From Methylobacterium sp. 77 (GTDB lineage Bacteria; Pseudomonadota; Alphaproteobacteria; Rhizobiales; Beijerinckiaceae): a DNA stretch of 64,000 bases. Location: positions 1,644,011 to 1,708,010 of the forward strand of contig NZ_KB910516.1 of NCBI RefSeq assembly GCF_000372825.1, written 5' to 3'. Below the pieces are notes generated by a model. The model was not told the origin of the DNA and made no database searches. It was given only the letters and a program-made list of their open reading frames with translations. Positions 43,687 to 52,297 of the stretch are shown here, one piece after another; the stretch's first letter is position 1; each line of letters begins with the position of its first letter. The translations under genes and the position numbers were made by a program.

Positions 43687-44381
43687 ACGACGTTGAGGCG
43701 TATGGCGCCGAAGCCTTCGATGGCCGCTTCCATCACCTGTCCGCGCTCGACCGCGCCGACTCCCGAGGGAGTGCCGGTGAAAATCAGGTCGCCGGGATGG
43801 AGCTCGAAATAGCTGGACAGGAGCGCGATCTGGTCGGGGATCGACCAGATCATCTCCGACAGGTCACCCGCTTGGCGGGGAGCATCGTCCACGGCGAGCG
43901 CGATGGCGCCGCGCACCGGATGTCCGCGGAGTTCGGCCCGGTGGAGCGGTCCGATGGGTGCCGAGGCATCCGCAGACTTGGCGAGATCCCACGGACGGGC
44001 GAGGCGCTTGGCCTCGTCCTGGACATCGCGCCGGGTCATGTCGAGGCCGACGGCGTAGCCGTAGACATAGTCGAGGGCCTCATCCGCCGGGATGTCCCGC
44101 CCTCCCCTCCCGAGGGCCGCCACGAGTTCCACTTCGAAATGGTAATTGGCGGTGCGGGGCGGATAGGGGTGATCGACCGCCTCCGCACCCGGAACGATCT
44201 GGAGTGCGTCGGCGGGTTTCATGAAGAAGAACGGTGGCTCGCGGTCGGGGTCCTTGCCCATCTCGCGCGCATGGGCGGCGTAGTTTCGACCCACGCAATA
44301 GACGCGGCGCACGGGGAAGAAATCCTCGCTGCCGACGATGGGCAGGGCGATGCGGGGTGGGTTTGGGATCACGGACAGCAT
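43683..44381 (-). CDS. Fumarylacetoacetate hydrolase family protein
   Basis: 232 residues. Family signatures YCVGRNYAAHAREMG, PFFFMKPADAL, YHFEVELVAALG (metal ligands) and the C-terminal LIFTGTPSGVGAVERG. Such proteins cleave C-C bonds in acylpyruvates or decarboxylate/hydrolyse related ketones; many are acylpyruvases. First gene of a pair with the Nudix gene (4-nt overlap). Substrate not known. Confidence 0.93.
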   Translation of the reverse strand: MLSVIPNPPRIALPIVGSEDFFPVRRVYCVGRNYAAHAREMGKDPDREPPFFFMKPADALQIVPGAEAVDHPYPPRTANYHFEVELVAALGRGGRDIPADEALDYVYGYAVGLDMTRRDVQDEAKRLARPWDLAKSADASAPIGPLHRAELRGHPVRGAIALAVDDAPRQAGDLSEMIWSIPDQIALLSSYFELHPGDLIFTGTPSGVGAVERGQVMEAAIEGFGAIRLNVV

Positions 44382-44519
44382 CGGTCGGGTGCCTTGTCAC
44401 GGGTTCGCGCTGATCGGTTGCAGGTCGGCTTGGCGCCCTGCAAAGACGGGTCACGACGCTTATCATAGGGGGACAGTCTACCGACGCCATCTCCCGAACA
44501 CCCGCCCACCGAGACGCCA

Positions 44520-45965
44520 GTGACCGCTTCCCACGATCTCCTCTCTCGTCTCGCCGAGCGCCTGGGGGACAAGCATGTCCTCACGGCAGAGGCGGATATC
44601 GCGCCCCATCTCCTGGAATGGCGCGGCCTGTTCCAGGGAAGCGCGCTCGCCGTCATCCGGCCTGCCGATACCGGCGAGGTCGCCTTCGTCGTCGCGGCCT
44701 GTGCCGAGGCCGGAATCGCCATCGTCGCCCAAGGCGGCAATACCGGTCTCGTCGGCGGCGGCGTTCCTCATGGCGGGATCGTCCTGTCGCTGGTGCGCCT
44801 TTCCCGCATCCGAGCCGTCGACCCGCTGAGCGCTACCATCACCGTGGAGGCCGGCGCGCTCCTCGCCGACGTTCAGGCGGCGGCCGATGCGCAGGGCATG
44901 ATGTTTCCCCTGTCGCTGCCATCGGAAGGGTCCTGCACAATCGGCGGCAACCTCGCGACCAATGCCGGCGGGACCGGAGTGCTCGCCTACGGCAACATGC
45001 GCGACCTGGTGCTCGGCCTCGAAGTGGTGCTGGCCGATGGACGCGTCTGGAACGGGTTGAGCGCGCTCCGCAAGGACAATGCCGGCTACGACCTCAAGCA
45101 CCTGTTCGTCGGTTCGGAGGGCACGCTCGGCATCATCACCGCTTCGGTGCTGAAGCTCTATCCGAAGCCTTCGTCGCGGGCGGTGGGCTTCGTCGGCCTG
45201 TCTTCACCGCAAAAGGCGCTCGCGCTGTTCGAGGCGCTGAGACGGGCGGGCGGCCGCGACCTCACGGCGTTCGAGTACATCCCGCGTTTCGGCCTCGACA
45301 TCGTCCTGAAGCACCGGTCCGGGTTGCCGCGTCCCCTGTCCGGAGATCACGCGGCCTACGCGCTTGTGGAGATGTCCACCACACGGCCCGGCGCGGGTTC
45401 CCTCGACGGACTGGAGGCGGCACTCGCGGCCGCTATCGAAGATGGCCTCGCGGAGGATGCTGTGATCGGCTCCAGCGAGGCGCAGAACGCGAACTTGTGG
45501 GCGCTTCGCGAGAATCTGTCCGACGTTCAGTCCCTCGAAGGCGGCTCGATCAAGCACGATGTGTCGGTGCCACTGTCGCGTCTCGCCGATTTTCTCGATG
45601 CGGCAACGTCAGCCTGCGAGGCCGAGATGCCGGGCCTGCGCGTCTGCGCCTTCGGGCATTTCGGCGACGGCAACATCCACTTCAACCTCAGTCAGCCCCT
45701 CGGCATGGAAAAGACCGCGTTCTTGAAGCAATGGGGCCGTTTCAATCGGGTCGTTCACGACATCGTGCACGGGATGGGAGGGTCGATCGCCGCCGAGCAC
45801 GGGATCGGCTTGCTCAAGCGCGACGAACTCGGCCGTTACGGCGATCCGGTTGGATTGGATCTGATGCGCCGGCTCAAGCTTGCCCTTGACCCGAAAGACC
45901 TGCTGAACCCCGGCAAGATCGTCGCGTTGTCGCTGAACCCTCCTTCCGCGTTGCCCCAGGAATAG
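44520..45965 (+). CDS. FAD-binding oxidoreductase (D-2-hydroxyacid / glycolate dehydrogenase type)
   Basis: 481 residues. FAD_binding_4 domain with AQGGNTGLVGGGVP and GGNLATNAGGTGVLAYGNMR, then the FAD-oxidase C domain with FGHFGDGNIHFNL and the C-terminal AEHGIGLLKRDEL. This is the D-lactate/D-2-hydroxyglutarate/glycolate dehydrogenase (GlcD-like) group that oxidises a 2-hydroxy acid and passes electrons onward. Start is GTG at 44520. It stands alone, divergent from the FAH/Nudix pair. Substrate unresolved. Confidence 0.92.
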   Translation: MTASHDLLSRLAERLGDKHVLTAEADIAPHLLEWRGLFQGSALAVIRPADTGEVAFVVAACAEAGIAIVAQGGNTGLVGGGVPHGGIVLSLVRLSRIRAVDPLSATITVEAGALLADVQAAADAQGMMFPLSLPSEGSCTIGGNLATNAGGTGVLAYGNMRDLVLGLEVVLADGRVWNGLSALRKDNAGYDLKHLFVGSEGTLGIITASVLKLYPKPSSRAVGFVGLSSPQKALALFEALRRAGGRDLTAFEYIPRFGLDIVLKHRSGLPRPLSGDHAAYALVEMSTTRPGAGSLDGLEAALAAAIEDGLAEDAVIGSSEAQNANLWALRENLSDVQSLEGGSIKHDVSVPLSRLADFLDAATSACEAEMPGLRVCAFGHFGDGNIHFNLSQPLGMEKTAFLKQWGRFNRVVHDIVHGMGGSIAAEHGIGLLKRDELGRYGDPVGLDLMRRLKLALDPKDLLNPGKIVALSLNPPSALPQE

Positions 45966-46290
45966 ATCGGGCGCCTGAGGGGATTCGCCGCAGCGCCGGT
46001 TTGAGCGCTGCCTGCGTTATCAAGTTGCCCCATTGTGCATCGCACAAGATGGCGTCACAATCTCTCTTGCGATGCGCCATAAATCGGCTCGAAATTCCGG
46101 TCTAAGGCTCTGTCGCAACGAGCGTGCTCCGTGGGTGCGCTGCAGCGTCTTATTGGGGTGTTAACGGTCTTGAGCACTTCATCGAGGGACGGATCACACT
46201 TCTGAGGGCGTCCGCGACGGCCTGATTGGCCGGGCGACGACCATGGCGCAGCTGCGCTGACGGACAACAGGGACCGAAGGAGACGACACG
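45966..46290. other. Intergenic region with weak inverted repeats
   Basis: Contains TTGTGC-atc-GCACAA near 46034 and a spaced CATCGC.../...GCGATG pair at about 46041-46075. It may terminate the oxidoreductase gene or hold the DUF2218 gene promoter. No coding frame is credible. Confidence 0.4.
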
Positions 46291-46584
46291 ATGCCGACCT
46301 CGCAGGCGAGAGTTCCCACAGCCGAGGCGAGCCGCTACCTGAAGCAGCTCTGCCGACACTGGAGCCACAAGTTTCCCGTAGAGACCACGGACGCGTCCGG
46401 CACCGTGCCGTTCGGCGAGAACCGCGTGTGCACGTTCCAGGCGGAAGCAGACGCGCTGCTGATGCGCGTGGCGACTCCCGATCCGGCCGGCCTCACCCGC
46501 CTCGAAAACGTGGTGGCTGATCACCTGATGCGCTTCGCCTTCCGCGAGAATCTTGGGGAGATCACCTGGTCGCGCGCGGCCTGA
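46291..46584 (+). CDS. DUF2218 domain-containing protein
   Basis: 97 residues matching the DUF2218 family throughout: PTAEASRYLKQLCRHWSHKF, then a mid section with RVCTFQAEADALLMRV and a C-terminal NVVADHLMRFAFRENLGEITW. Members are small cytosolic proteins often next to siderophore or iron genes, with unknown function. ATG at 46291 preceded by GGAGACGAC. It lies before the M29 aminopeptidase. Confidence 0.92.
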   Translation: MPTSQARVPTAEASRYLKQLCRHWSHKFPVETTDASGTVPFGENRVCTFQAEADALLMRVATPDPAGLTRLENVVADHLMRFAFRENLGEITWSRAA

Positions 46585-46702
46585 TCTGCCTGCGTGCAGC
46601 CGTTGCGCTTGAATCCTTGCGCTTGAATCGCCGGCTCGACACCCGATCTTGCTGAGCGCCGTCCGCACGGCCTATGCGGGACGGAGCTGAGGAGACACGG
46701 TG

Positions 46703-47968
46703 ATGACGATTCGCGCGGAGTCCAACACGACGACCCTGTCCTTCGACGAGCGGATCGAGCGCCTCGCCGAGGTGGCCGTCCGAATCGGGTTGGGTCTGAA
46801 GCACGGACAGGAACTGGTGATGACGGCGCCGCTCGAGGCTGCGCCCCTCGCCCGAGCGATCACCACCGAGGCCTACAAGGCTGGCGCGTCGCTCGTAACA
46901 ACCTTCTACTCCGACGATGCCGCGACCCTTGCGCGCTTCGTCCACGCTCCCGACGATGCGTTCGATACGGCTGCGGGCTGGCTCTACAGCGGCATGGCCG
47001 AGGCATTTCGCAACGGGGCCGCTCGGCTCGCCATCGCCGGCGACGATCCCTCTCTACTGGCCGGGCAGGATTCGCAGAGGGTTGCCCGGGCCAATCGCTC
47101 GCGCTCGAAGGCCTATGTGCCGGCTTTGGAGCTGATCGCGAACTTCGCCACCAATTGGACCATCGTGTCGGCGGCGAACCGCTCCTGGGCGCGAACCGTC
47201 TTTCCGGATCTCCCCGAGGACGAGGCCTTGTCGCGCCTGTGGGATGCGATTTTCTCGGCGTCGCGTGTCGATGGAATCGACCCCGTTGGGGATTGGAAAG
47301 CCCATAACGACGCCCTCCATGCCCGCATGAATATCTTGAACGAGCATCGTTTCGCGGCGCTTCGCTTCCAGGGGCCGGATACCGACCTGACCGTGGGCCT
47401 CGCTGACGATCACGAATGGTGCGGCGGCGCGTCCGTTTCGCGCAGCGGTATCCTGTGCAACGCCAACATCCCCACCGAGGAGGTGTTCACCACGCCGCAC
47501 AAGGCGCGGGTGGACGGCTATGTGACCAGCACCAAGCCTCTCTCCTACCAGGGCACGCTGATCGACGGCATCCGAGTGCGGTTCGAGGAGGGATGCATCG
47601 TCGAGGCGACGGCTCGCACGGGCGGCGACGTCCTCGCGCGCGTTCTCGATACGGATGAGGGCTCACGCCGCCTCGGCGAGGTGGCACTGGTGCCGGCCTC
47701 CTCCGCGATCTCCGCCTCGGGCCTGCTGTTCTACAACACCCTGTACGACGAGAACGCCGCGAGCCACATCGCTCTGGGGCAGGCCTACAGCAAGTGCTTC
47801 CGCAATGGCGGCGAGACTTTCAGCGAGGACGACCTGGCCGCGCGGGGCGCCAACCGCAGCCTGATCCATATCGACTGGATGATCGGCTCAGCCGAGATCG
47901 ATGTCGACGGCCTCACCGCCGAGGGCCGCGCCGTACCGGTGATGCGCGCGGGAGAATGGGTGGGCTGA
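46703..47968 (+). CDS. M29 family aminopeptidase (AmpS/AmpT-like)
   Basis: 421 residues. Metal-site regions of M29 are visible: LKHGQELVMTAPLEAAPLAR at the start, FTTPHKARVDGYVTSTKPL with GTLIDGIRVRFEEG in the middle, and NTLYDENAASHIALGQAY with HIDWMIGS near the end. These enzymes remove N-terminal residues from peptides using a cobalt or zinc pair. A GTG at 46700 is an alternative start; GAGGAGA upstream serves either. Monocistronic. Confidence 0.92.
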   Translation: MTIRAESNTTTLSFDERIERLAEVAVRIGLGLKHGQELVMTAPLEAAPLARAITTEAYKAGASLVTTFYSDDAATLARFVHAPDDAFDTAAGWLYSGMAEAFRNGAARLAIAGDDPSLLAGQDSQRVARANRSRSKAYVPALELIANFATNWTIVSAANRSWARTVFPDLPEDEALSRLWDAIFSASRVDGIDPVGDWKAHNDALHARMNILNEHRFAALRFQGPDTDLTVGLADDHEWCGGASVSRSGILCNANIPTEEVFTTPHKARVDGYVTSTKPLSYQGTLIDGIRVRFEEGCIVEATARTGGDVLARVLDTDEGSRRLGEVALVPASSAISASGLLFYNTLYDENAASHIALGQAYSKCFRNGGETFSEDDLAARGANRSLIHIDWMIGSAEIDVDGLTAEGRAVPVMRAGEWVG

Positions 47969-47996
47969 CTTCCTTGCTGCGGAGGAAAGCCTGGGA

Positions 47997-48746
47997 TCAG
48001 ACCCCCGGCCCCTTCGCGGCACCGAGGATATGGGCGGGATGTGCCAGCGTCCCGCTCTGGAGCACGACCACATAGCCGTCGGCATTGCCCGAGCGAGCAA
48101 GATTTCGCGGAATATCGTAATGCGCAGCTTGACCGGTCCAGGCCCCGACCTTGTGCATTCCGCGGACAACGTTGACGTAGTCCACCACCTGTCCCTTGTT
48201 CTCGCCACGCGCTACGGCGGCCCTATGTCGACGCAGGATCGGCAATAGCCAGACCTCGCCGGTACCGCGCCCGGCGCCGACGTCGATGACGATACGGTCC
48301 CCCTGTTCCACCGCCTTTACCGGTATGGTGAGGCCACCCGCCTGCCTCGCCGTGCGGATGCTGCGTTCGAGGAAGGCACGGTCCGAACGGACCGTCGATG
48401 GCTCGCCGTTGACGATGGCTTGGGGCGTGAAGAGTTGGCGCTCGCCGTGGCTGTTGGCATAAGCGCGCTGCCGCTCGGTGAAGGCCGGAATCGCGAACTC
48501 GTCCTTCCAGCCGAGATAGTCCCAATAGGTCACCGGAAGGGTCAGGGCGATGACGTCCGCCTGTTGCGCATAATCGCCCATCATCCGCGACGCCGGCGGG
48601 CAGGCGCCGCAACCCTGGCTGGTGAAGAGTTCGATCACGGCGCGGGGCGGCTCGGCATGGGCCGGACCCATGACGGCCGAGACGCAGGCGGAGAGTGCCG
48701 TAAGGCTGAGCGCGAAGCGGCGCAGGCGTGAAGCGGATCGGCCCAT
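47997..48746 (-). CDS. DUF1223 domain-containing secreted protein
   Basis: 249 residues with a signal peptide (MGRSASRLRRFALSLTALSA, cleavage near AHA). Begins VIELFTSQGCGACPPASRMM, a CxxC thioredoxin-like site, followed by the family's YWDYLGWKDEFAIPAFTERQ. DUF1223 members have a thioredoxin fold and are exported; function unknown. ATG 48746 chosen over a frame extension. It starts 4 nt after the acyltransferase stop, at the end of the VLCFA operon. Confidence 0.9.
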   Translation of the reverse strand: MGRSASRLRRFALSLTALSACVSAVMGPAHAEPPRAVIELFTSQGCGACPPASRMMGDYAQQADVIALTLPVTYWDYLGWKDEFAIPAFTERQRAYANSHGERQLFTPQAIVNGEPSTVRSDRAFLERSIRTARQAGGLTIPVKAVEQGDRIVIDVGAGRGTGEVWLLPILRRHRAAVARGENKGQVVDYVNVVRGMHKVGAWTGQAAHYDIPRNLARSGNADGYVVVLQSGTLAHPAHILGAAKGPGV

Positions 48747-48750
48747 GTGC

Positions 48751-49770
48751 CTATGTGACAGCGCCTTCGCCTGCAACGGAAGTCACGTTGCCTTGATGAA
48801 CCGTGGATGACTCCGCCTGCTGTGGCGGGGCGACCTTGGGCTTCGGCAGCATATTCGGACGCCAGCGCCGGTGCATCCACAGCCATTGGCCGGGATTGTC
48901 GCGGACCCACTCCTCCACGACGCGGGTCATCGCCTGCATCGCGCCTTGAACGTCGATTTCACCCTTGGCGTCGCGCGGCAGATCGAGGGGGGGAGTGAGT
49001 TCGAGATGGAAGTGGGCCTTGTCCTTGCGCACCACGCGAACCCCATGGACGGGGCATTCGTAGTGTTTCGCGAGCTTGGCAAGCAGCGGGTTCACCAGCA
49101 CGGGACGGCCGAAGAACTCCACCACGACGCCGCGGGTGAAGTGCTGGTCGATGAGCTGGCCGAGATGGCCGCCGCGCTCGACCACGCCCTGCATCGAGAA
49201 CACGGCGCCCTGTCCGGCTGCGGCCAACCCGCCCATGGTCTCGCGGCGCACCTCCTGGACGAGGCGGGCCGAGGCGAGGTCATTGGGCGGTCGGAAGATC
49301 GCCGTGGCTTCGAGCCCGTAGCGGGCGGCGCAGATCGCCGGCAGTTCCCAATTGGCGAGATGGGCGGCGAAGATCAGCCCCGGCTTGCCGTCGTCGCGCA
49401 AGGCGTCGAAATGCTCGGCGCCGGCCACCGACATGCGCTGGCTCGACGGATCGGTCGGGTCGAAATCGAACAGGGTGGCGAGATGGGCGTATTCCGCTCC
49501 CGTGCGGCCGAGATTGTCCCAGGCTTCGCGCGCGATAGCCTTGATCGCGGCCTCGTCCTTCTCGGGATAGGCGGCGCGCAGGTTCGCCAATGCGATGCGG
49601 TTCGCCGGCAGGAAGGGCCCGACCCGCCGCGCGATCGCTCCGCCGGTTCGGCTCGCCCGCTCGGTCCCGAGCATCCGCGCCAGCCAGAACAGGCAGCGCA
49701 CCAGGGGAATCATGGCAAGCCCCGCCATCCGGGGCAGATGGCGGTTCAGAACAAGGGCAAGACGCAGCAC
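48751..49770 (-). CDS. lpxXL: Lipid A acyltransferase, VLCFA-specific (LpxXL-like)
   Basis: 339 residues of the LpxL/HtrB family, inner membrane with one N-terminal hydrophobic segment. The HX4E catalytic motif is in FAAHLANWELP, and MHRRWRP near the C-terminus is the family's conserved end. In rhizobia LpxXL transfers the 27-hydroxyoctacosanoyl chain from AcpXL to lipid A. Its place at the 3' end of an acpXL-fabZ-fabF2-fabF1-adh2 block supports that role. The C-terminal 30 residues are low-complexity and variable. Confidence 0.9.
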   Translation of the reverse strand: MLRLALVLNRHLPRMAGLAMIPLVRCLFWLARMLGTERASRTGGAIARRVGPFLPANRIALANLRAAYPEKDEAAIKAIAREAWDNLGRTGAEYAHLATLFDFDPTDPSSQRMSVAGAEHFDALRDDGKPGLIFAAHLANWELPAICAARYGLEATAIFRPPNDLASARLVQEVRRETMGGLAAAGQGAVFSMQGVVERGGHLGQLIDQHFTRGVVVEFFGRPVLVNPLLAKLAKHYECPVHGVRVVRKDKAHFHLELTPPLDLPRDAKGEIDVQGAMQAMTRVVEEWVRDNPGQWLWMHRRWRPNMLPKPKVAPPQQAESSTVHQGNVTSVAGEGAVT

Positions 49771-49840
49771 GATAATTTCCGGGGAGTGGCTATCGCGCTC
49801 GTTTAGAACATTTTTTAGGAGAGGGGCAGCCTGAGGTTAA

Positions 49841-49928
49841 TGAGAGCTGCGGTTACCCCGACGGCGTGCATGTTTCGTCGCTCGATGAATTAGGAGAGAT
49901 CGGAACCCGTCCATCTCCGCAGCTCTCA
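49841..49928. repeat. Spaced 12-bp perfect inverted repeat
   Basis: TGAGAGCTGCGG (49841-49852) and CCGCAGCTCTCA (49917-49928) are exact complements separated by 64 nt, in the gap between adh2XL and lpxXL. It could form a long-range stem in the operon transcript. Purpose unknown. Confidence 0.5.
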
Positions 49929-50010
49929 GAAGTGACATTGGCTCGATGCGACGGTCGAGTTTTGACCGATCTGATATCCAACCGCAGCCCGCATCATCGG
50001 ACACGGAACT

Positions 50011-51033
50011 TCAAATCGTCACCAAGATCTTTCCGAACACTTTTCGCGATTCCAGCCGCTCCAACCCCTGCGAAAAGTCTCCGAGCGGGAGAACCGTGTC
50101 CACCACCGGTGTGATCCCCTCGGCCATCTTGGCGAGCGATTGGCGAATGTTGGCCATGGAGCAGCCGAAGGAGCCGGTGATGCGGTATTGCTGCTGGAAC
50201 AATTGCATCAGGTTCATGGTGGTGGAGACACCGGAGGTGGAGCCGCAGGTGACGAGGCGGCCGCCGCGCTTGAGGCAGAGGAGCGAGCCGTTCCAGGTGT
50301 CCGGGCCCACATGCTCGAACACCACGTCGACGCCCTTTCGCTTGGTCAGCCGGCGGACCTCGCCTTCGAAGCGTTCGTCGCGGTAGTTGATGACGTGATC
50401 GGCGCCGAGCGCTTTCGCCATCTCACCTTTCCTGTCGTCGCCGACCGTCGTGAACACGGTGCAGCCGATCGCCTTGGCCATCTTGATCGCGGCGGTGCCG
50501 ATGCCGGAGCCGCCGGCATGGACGAGGATGCTCTCGCCGGGCTCCAGCTTCGCGTTGTCGAACAGCATGTGCTGCACCGTGCCGAAGGCGATCGGAGCGC
50601 AGGCGGCGTCGGTGAAACTCACGCCGTCCGGCACCTTCACGACGAGGCGGGCCTGCATGGTGACGCGTTCGCGCGCGAAGCCGTCGATATGAAACCCCAT
50701 GACGCCGGACACGTCCTCGCAGAGGTTGTCGCGCCCCTCCGAACACGCCTTGCAGCGGCCGCATGTCTGCGCGCCGTACATCACCACGCGGTCCCCCTCG
50801 CGCAGGTCCGTCACCCCCTCGCCGACGCAGACGATCTCGCCCGAGGCTTCGGCCCCCACCGCGAGCGGCAGCTTGCGCTTGGCGAAGGCCATGCCGCGAA
50901 AGCCCCAGACGTCGATGAAGTTCAATCCCACCGCGCGCACGCGGATCTGGACCTCGCCCGCGCCGGGAGCCGCCGGCGGGTCGACCTCGCCGAGGCGCAG
51001 ATCGCGGTCACCGAAGAGTTGCAGGGCTTGCAT
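50011..51033 (-). CDS. adh2XL: Zinc-binding alcohol dehydrogenase of the VLCFA cluster (Adh2XL-like)
   Basis: 340 residues, MDR superfamily. The structural zinc loop CGRCKACSEGRDNLC is intact, the Rossmann segment is VHAGGSGIGTAAIKMAKAIG. In the rhizobial C28 cluster an Adh2-type enzyme takes part in making the 27-hydroxylated chain; its exact step is not settled. It lies 240 nt upstream of lpxXL and downstream of the SDR and the small SH3-like protein. Start ATG at 51033. Confidence 0.87.
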   Translation of the reverse strand: MQALQLFGDRDLRLGEVDPPAAPGAGEVQIRVRAVGLNFIDVWGFRGMAFAKRKLPLAVGAEASGEIVCVGEGVTDLREGDRVVMYGAQTCGRCKACSEGRDNLCEDVSGVMGFHIDGFARERVTMQARLVVKVPDGVSFTDAACAPIAFGTVQHMLFDNAKLEPGESILVHAGGSGIGTAAIKMAKAIGCTVFTTVGDDRKGEMAKALGADHVINYRDERFEGEVRRLTKRKGVDVVFEHVGPDTWNGSLLCLKRGGRLVTCGSTSGVSTTMNLMQLFQQQYRITGSFGCSMANIRQSLAKMAEGITPVVDTVLPLGDFSQGLERLESRKVFGKILVTI

Positions 51034-51077
51034 CGGGCTCGTCTCTCATCGGGCGCTTCGGGCTCCGAAACTCCTTC

Positions 51078-51180
51078 GAACCACCTCATTCTGAGGCGCC
51101 CGCGTCAGCGGGCCTCGAAGAAGGGCTCCGGGGCCCGCTTGCCATCCGGCGCCCTCATTCGAGGGCTCCGCGTTGCTCCG
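51078..51180. repeat. Probable dispersed intergenic repeat
   Basis: CCACCTCATTCTGAGGCGCC followed by CGCGTCAGCGGGCCTCGAAG and a CCCTCATTCGAGGG hairpin. I recognise this style of sequence as scattered between genes in methylobacteria and related Rhizobiales. Only one copy here; status rests on recognition. Confidence 0.5.
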
Positions 51181-51242
51181 TGACCTCGGAACGAGGCGCT
51201 CGGAATGGATAAGCGGCCTTATCGACCGAAAGGCGTCACATC

Positions 51243-51518
51243 TCAATCCGGCGCGAGGTAGCGTCGCCGCGCCCAGCCGAGGATCGGGCCGGCCTTGACG
51301 CGGCACCATGTCAGCCCGCTCGGCGTCTCGTTGGTGCAGCCGAAGCCGCGCAGGCGCGCCCCTTCCGGGGCCTGTCCGAGAACGGGGGCCGAGGCATCCG
51401 GCGTCTCGCGGATGCTCAAGGCATCGCCACGCGGTAGGCCGTCGACGCGGAAGGCGCCGGTCTCGGCGAGGGCCTGAGCCGCTGCCAGGGTGAGCGCCAG
51501 GATGAGAAGGGACCGCAT
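51243..51518 (-). CDS. Small secreted SH3b-like protein
   Basis: 91 residues: signal peptide MRSLLILALTLAAAQALA, then an SH3b-like domain (FRVDGLPRGDALSIRETPDA, GQAPEGARLRGFGC, TWCRVKAGPILGWARRRYLA). Two internal cysteines may pair. It lies 14 nt downstream of the SDR gene inside the VLCFA block, same strand. Not known from the rhizobial C28 cluster; its link to lipid A is unproven. ATG at 51518. Confidence 0.75.
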   Translation of the reverse strand: MRSLLILALTLAAAQALAETGAFRVDGLPRGDALSIRETPDASAPVLGQAPEGARLRGFGCTNETPSGLTWCRVKAGPILGWARRRYLAPD

Positions 51519-51532
51519 CGCCGTTGCCCGCC

Positions 51533-52297
51533 TCAGGTCCGGTGGATGCCCATCATCGCCGTCAGGCCGCCATCGACGGGGAGGACCGCGCCGGTAATGT
51601 AGGCCGCGCCCTCGCCCATGAGGAAGGCCGCCAGCGCCGCGACCTCCTCCGGCTTGGCGAAGCGCCCGGCGGGGATCTGCTTCTCCATGCCGGCACGGTG
51701 CGCGGCATAAGGGGCCATCATGTCGGTGTCGATGAAGCCCGGCGCGATGACGTTGACCGTCACCCCGCGCTTGGCCGATTCGATCGCCAGGGTGCGGCAA
51801 TACGAGATCAGCGCCCCCTTCGTCGCGGCATAGGCGGCATTGCCCGGATTGGCCTGGATTGCCGCCACCGAGCCGATGGCGACGATGCGGCCGGAGCGCC
51901 CGCGGATCATGCCGCGGACCAGTGCTTTCGCGAGGCGGGTCAGCGACCAGAAATTCACCTGCATCGCCGCCTCGGCCTTGTCCTGCGCCATCATCGCGGC
52001 CAGCACGTCATAGGATTGGCCGGCATTGTGGACGAGGCCGTAGAACCCCTCCCCCTCCTGGGCCTCGCAGAAGGCCTCCAGGGCGTCGCGGTCGGCAAGA
52101 TCGAGAGCGTGGGCGGTGATCGTGCGCTCGGGGACAGTCTCGGAGAGTTCGGCGACGAGGCGCTCCGCCGCCTCCCCCGACGAGCGGTAGGTGAAGGCGA
52201 CGTCGTAGCCGGCGCCTGCAAGCGCCCACACGATGGCCGAGCCGAGGCCGGAGGCACCGCCGGTGACGAGGACGCGTCGGGAGGTGTCGGTCGTCAT
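51533..52297 (-). CDS. SDR-family 3-oxoacyl-ACP reductase (FabG-like)
   Basis: 254 residues. Classical SDR: cofactor motif TGGASGLG, NAG in LVHNAGQ, catalytic IGSVAAIQANPGNAAYAATK (Ser, Tyr, Lys) and VIAPGFIDTDMM. It should supply the keto-reduction step of VLCFA elongation in place of a housekeeping FabG. Its ATG overlaps the fabF1 stop by 4 nt, so it is coupled to the synthase. Not part of the minimal rhizobial six-gene set, but fits the pathway. Confidence 0.88.
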   Translation of the reverse strand: MTTDTSRRVLVTGGASGLGSAIVWALAGAGYDVAFTYRSSGEAAERLVAELSETVPERTITAHALDLADRDALEAFCEAQEGEGFYGLVHNAGQSYDVLAAMMAQDKAEAAMQVNFWSLTRLAKALVRGMIRGRSGRIVAIGSVAAIQANPGNAAYAATKGALISYCRTLAIESAKRGVTVNVIAPGFIDTDMMAPYAAHRAGMEKQIPAGRFAKPEEVAALAAFLMGEGAAYITGAVLPVDGGLTAMMGIHRT

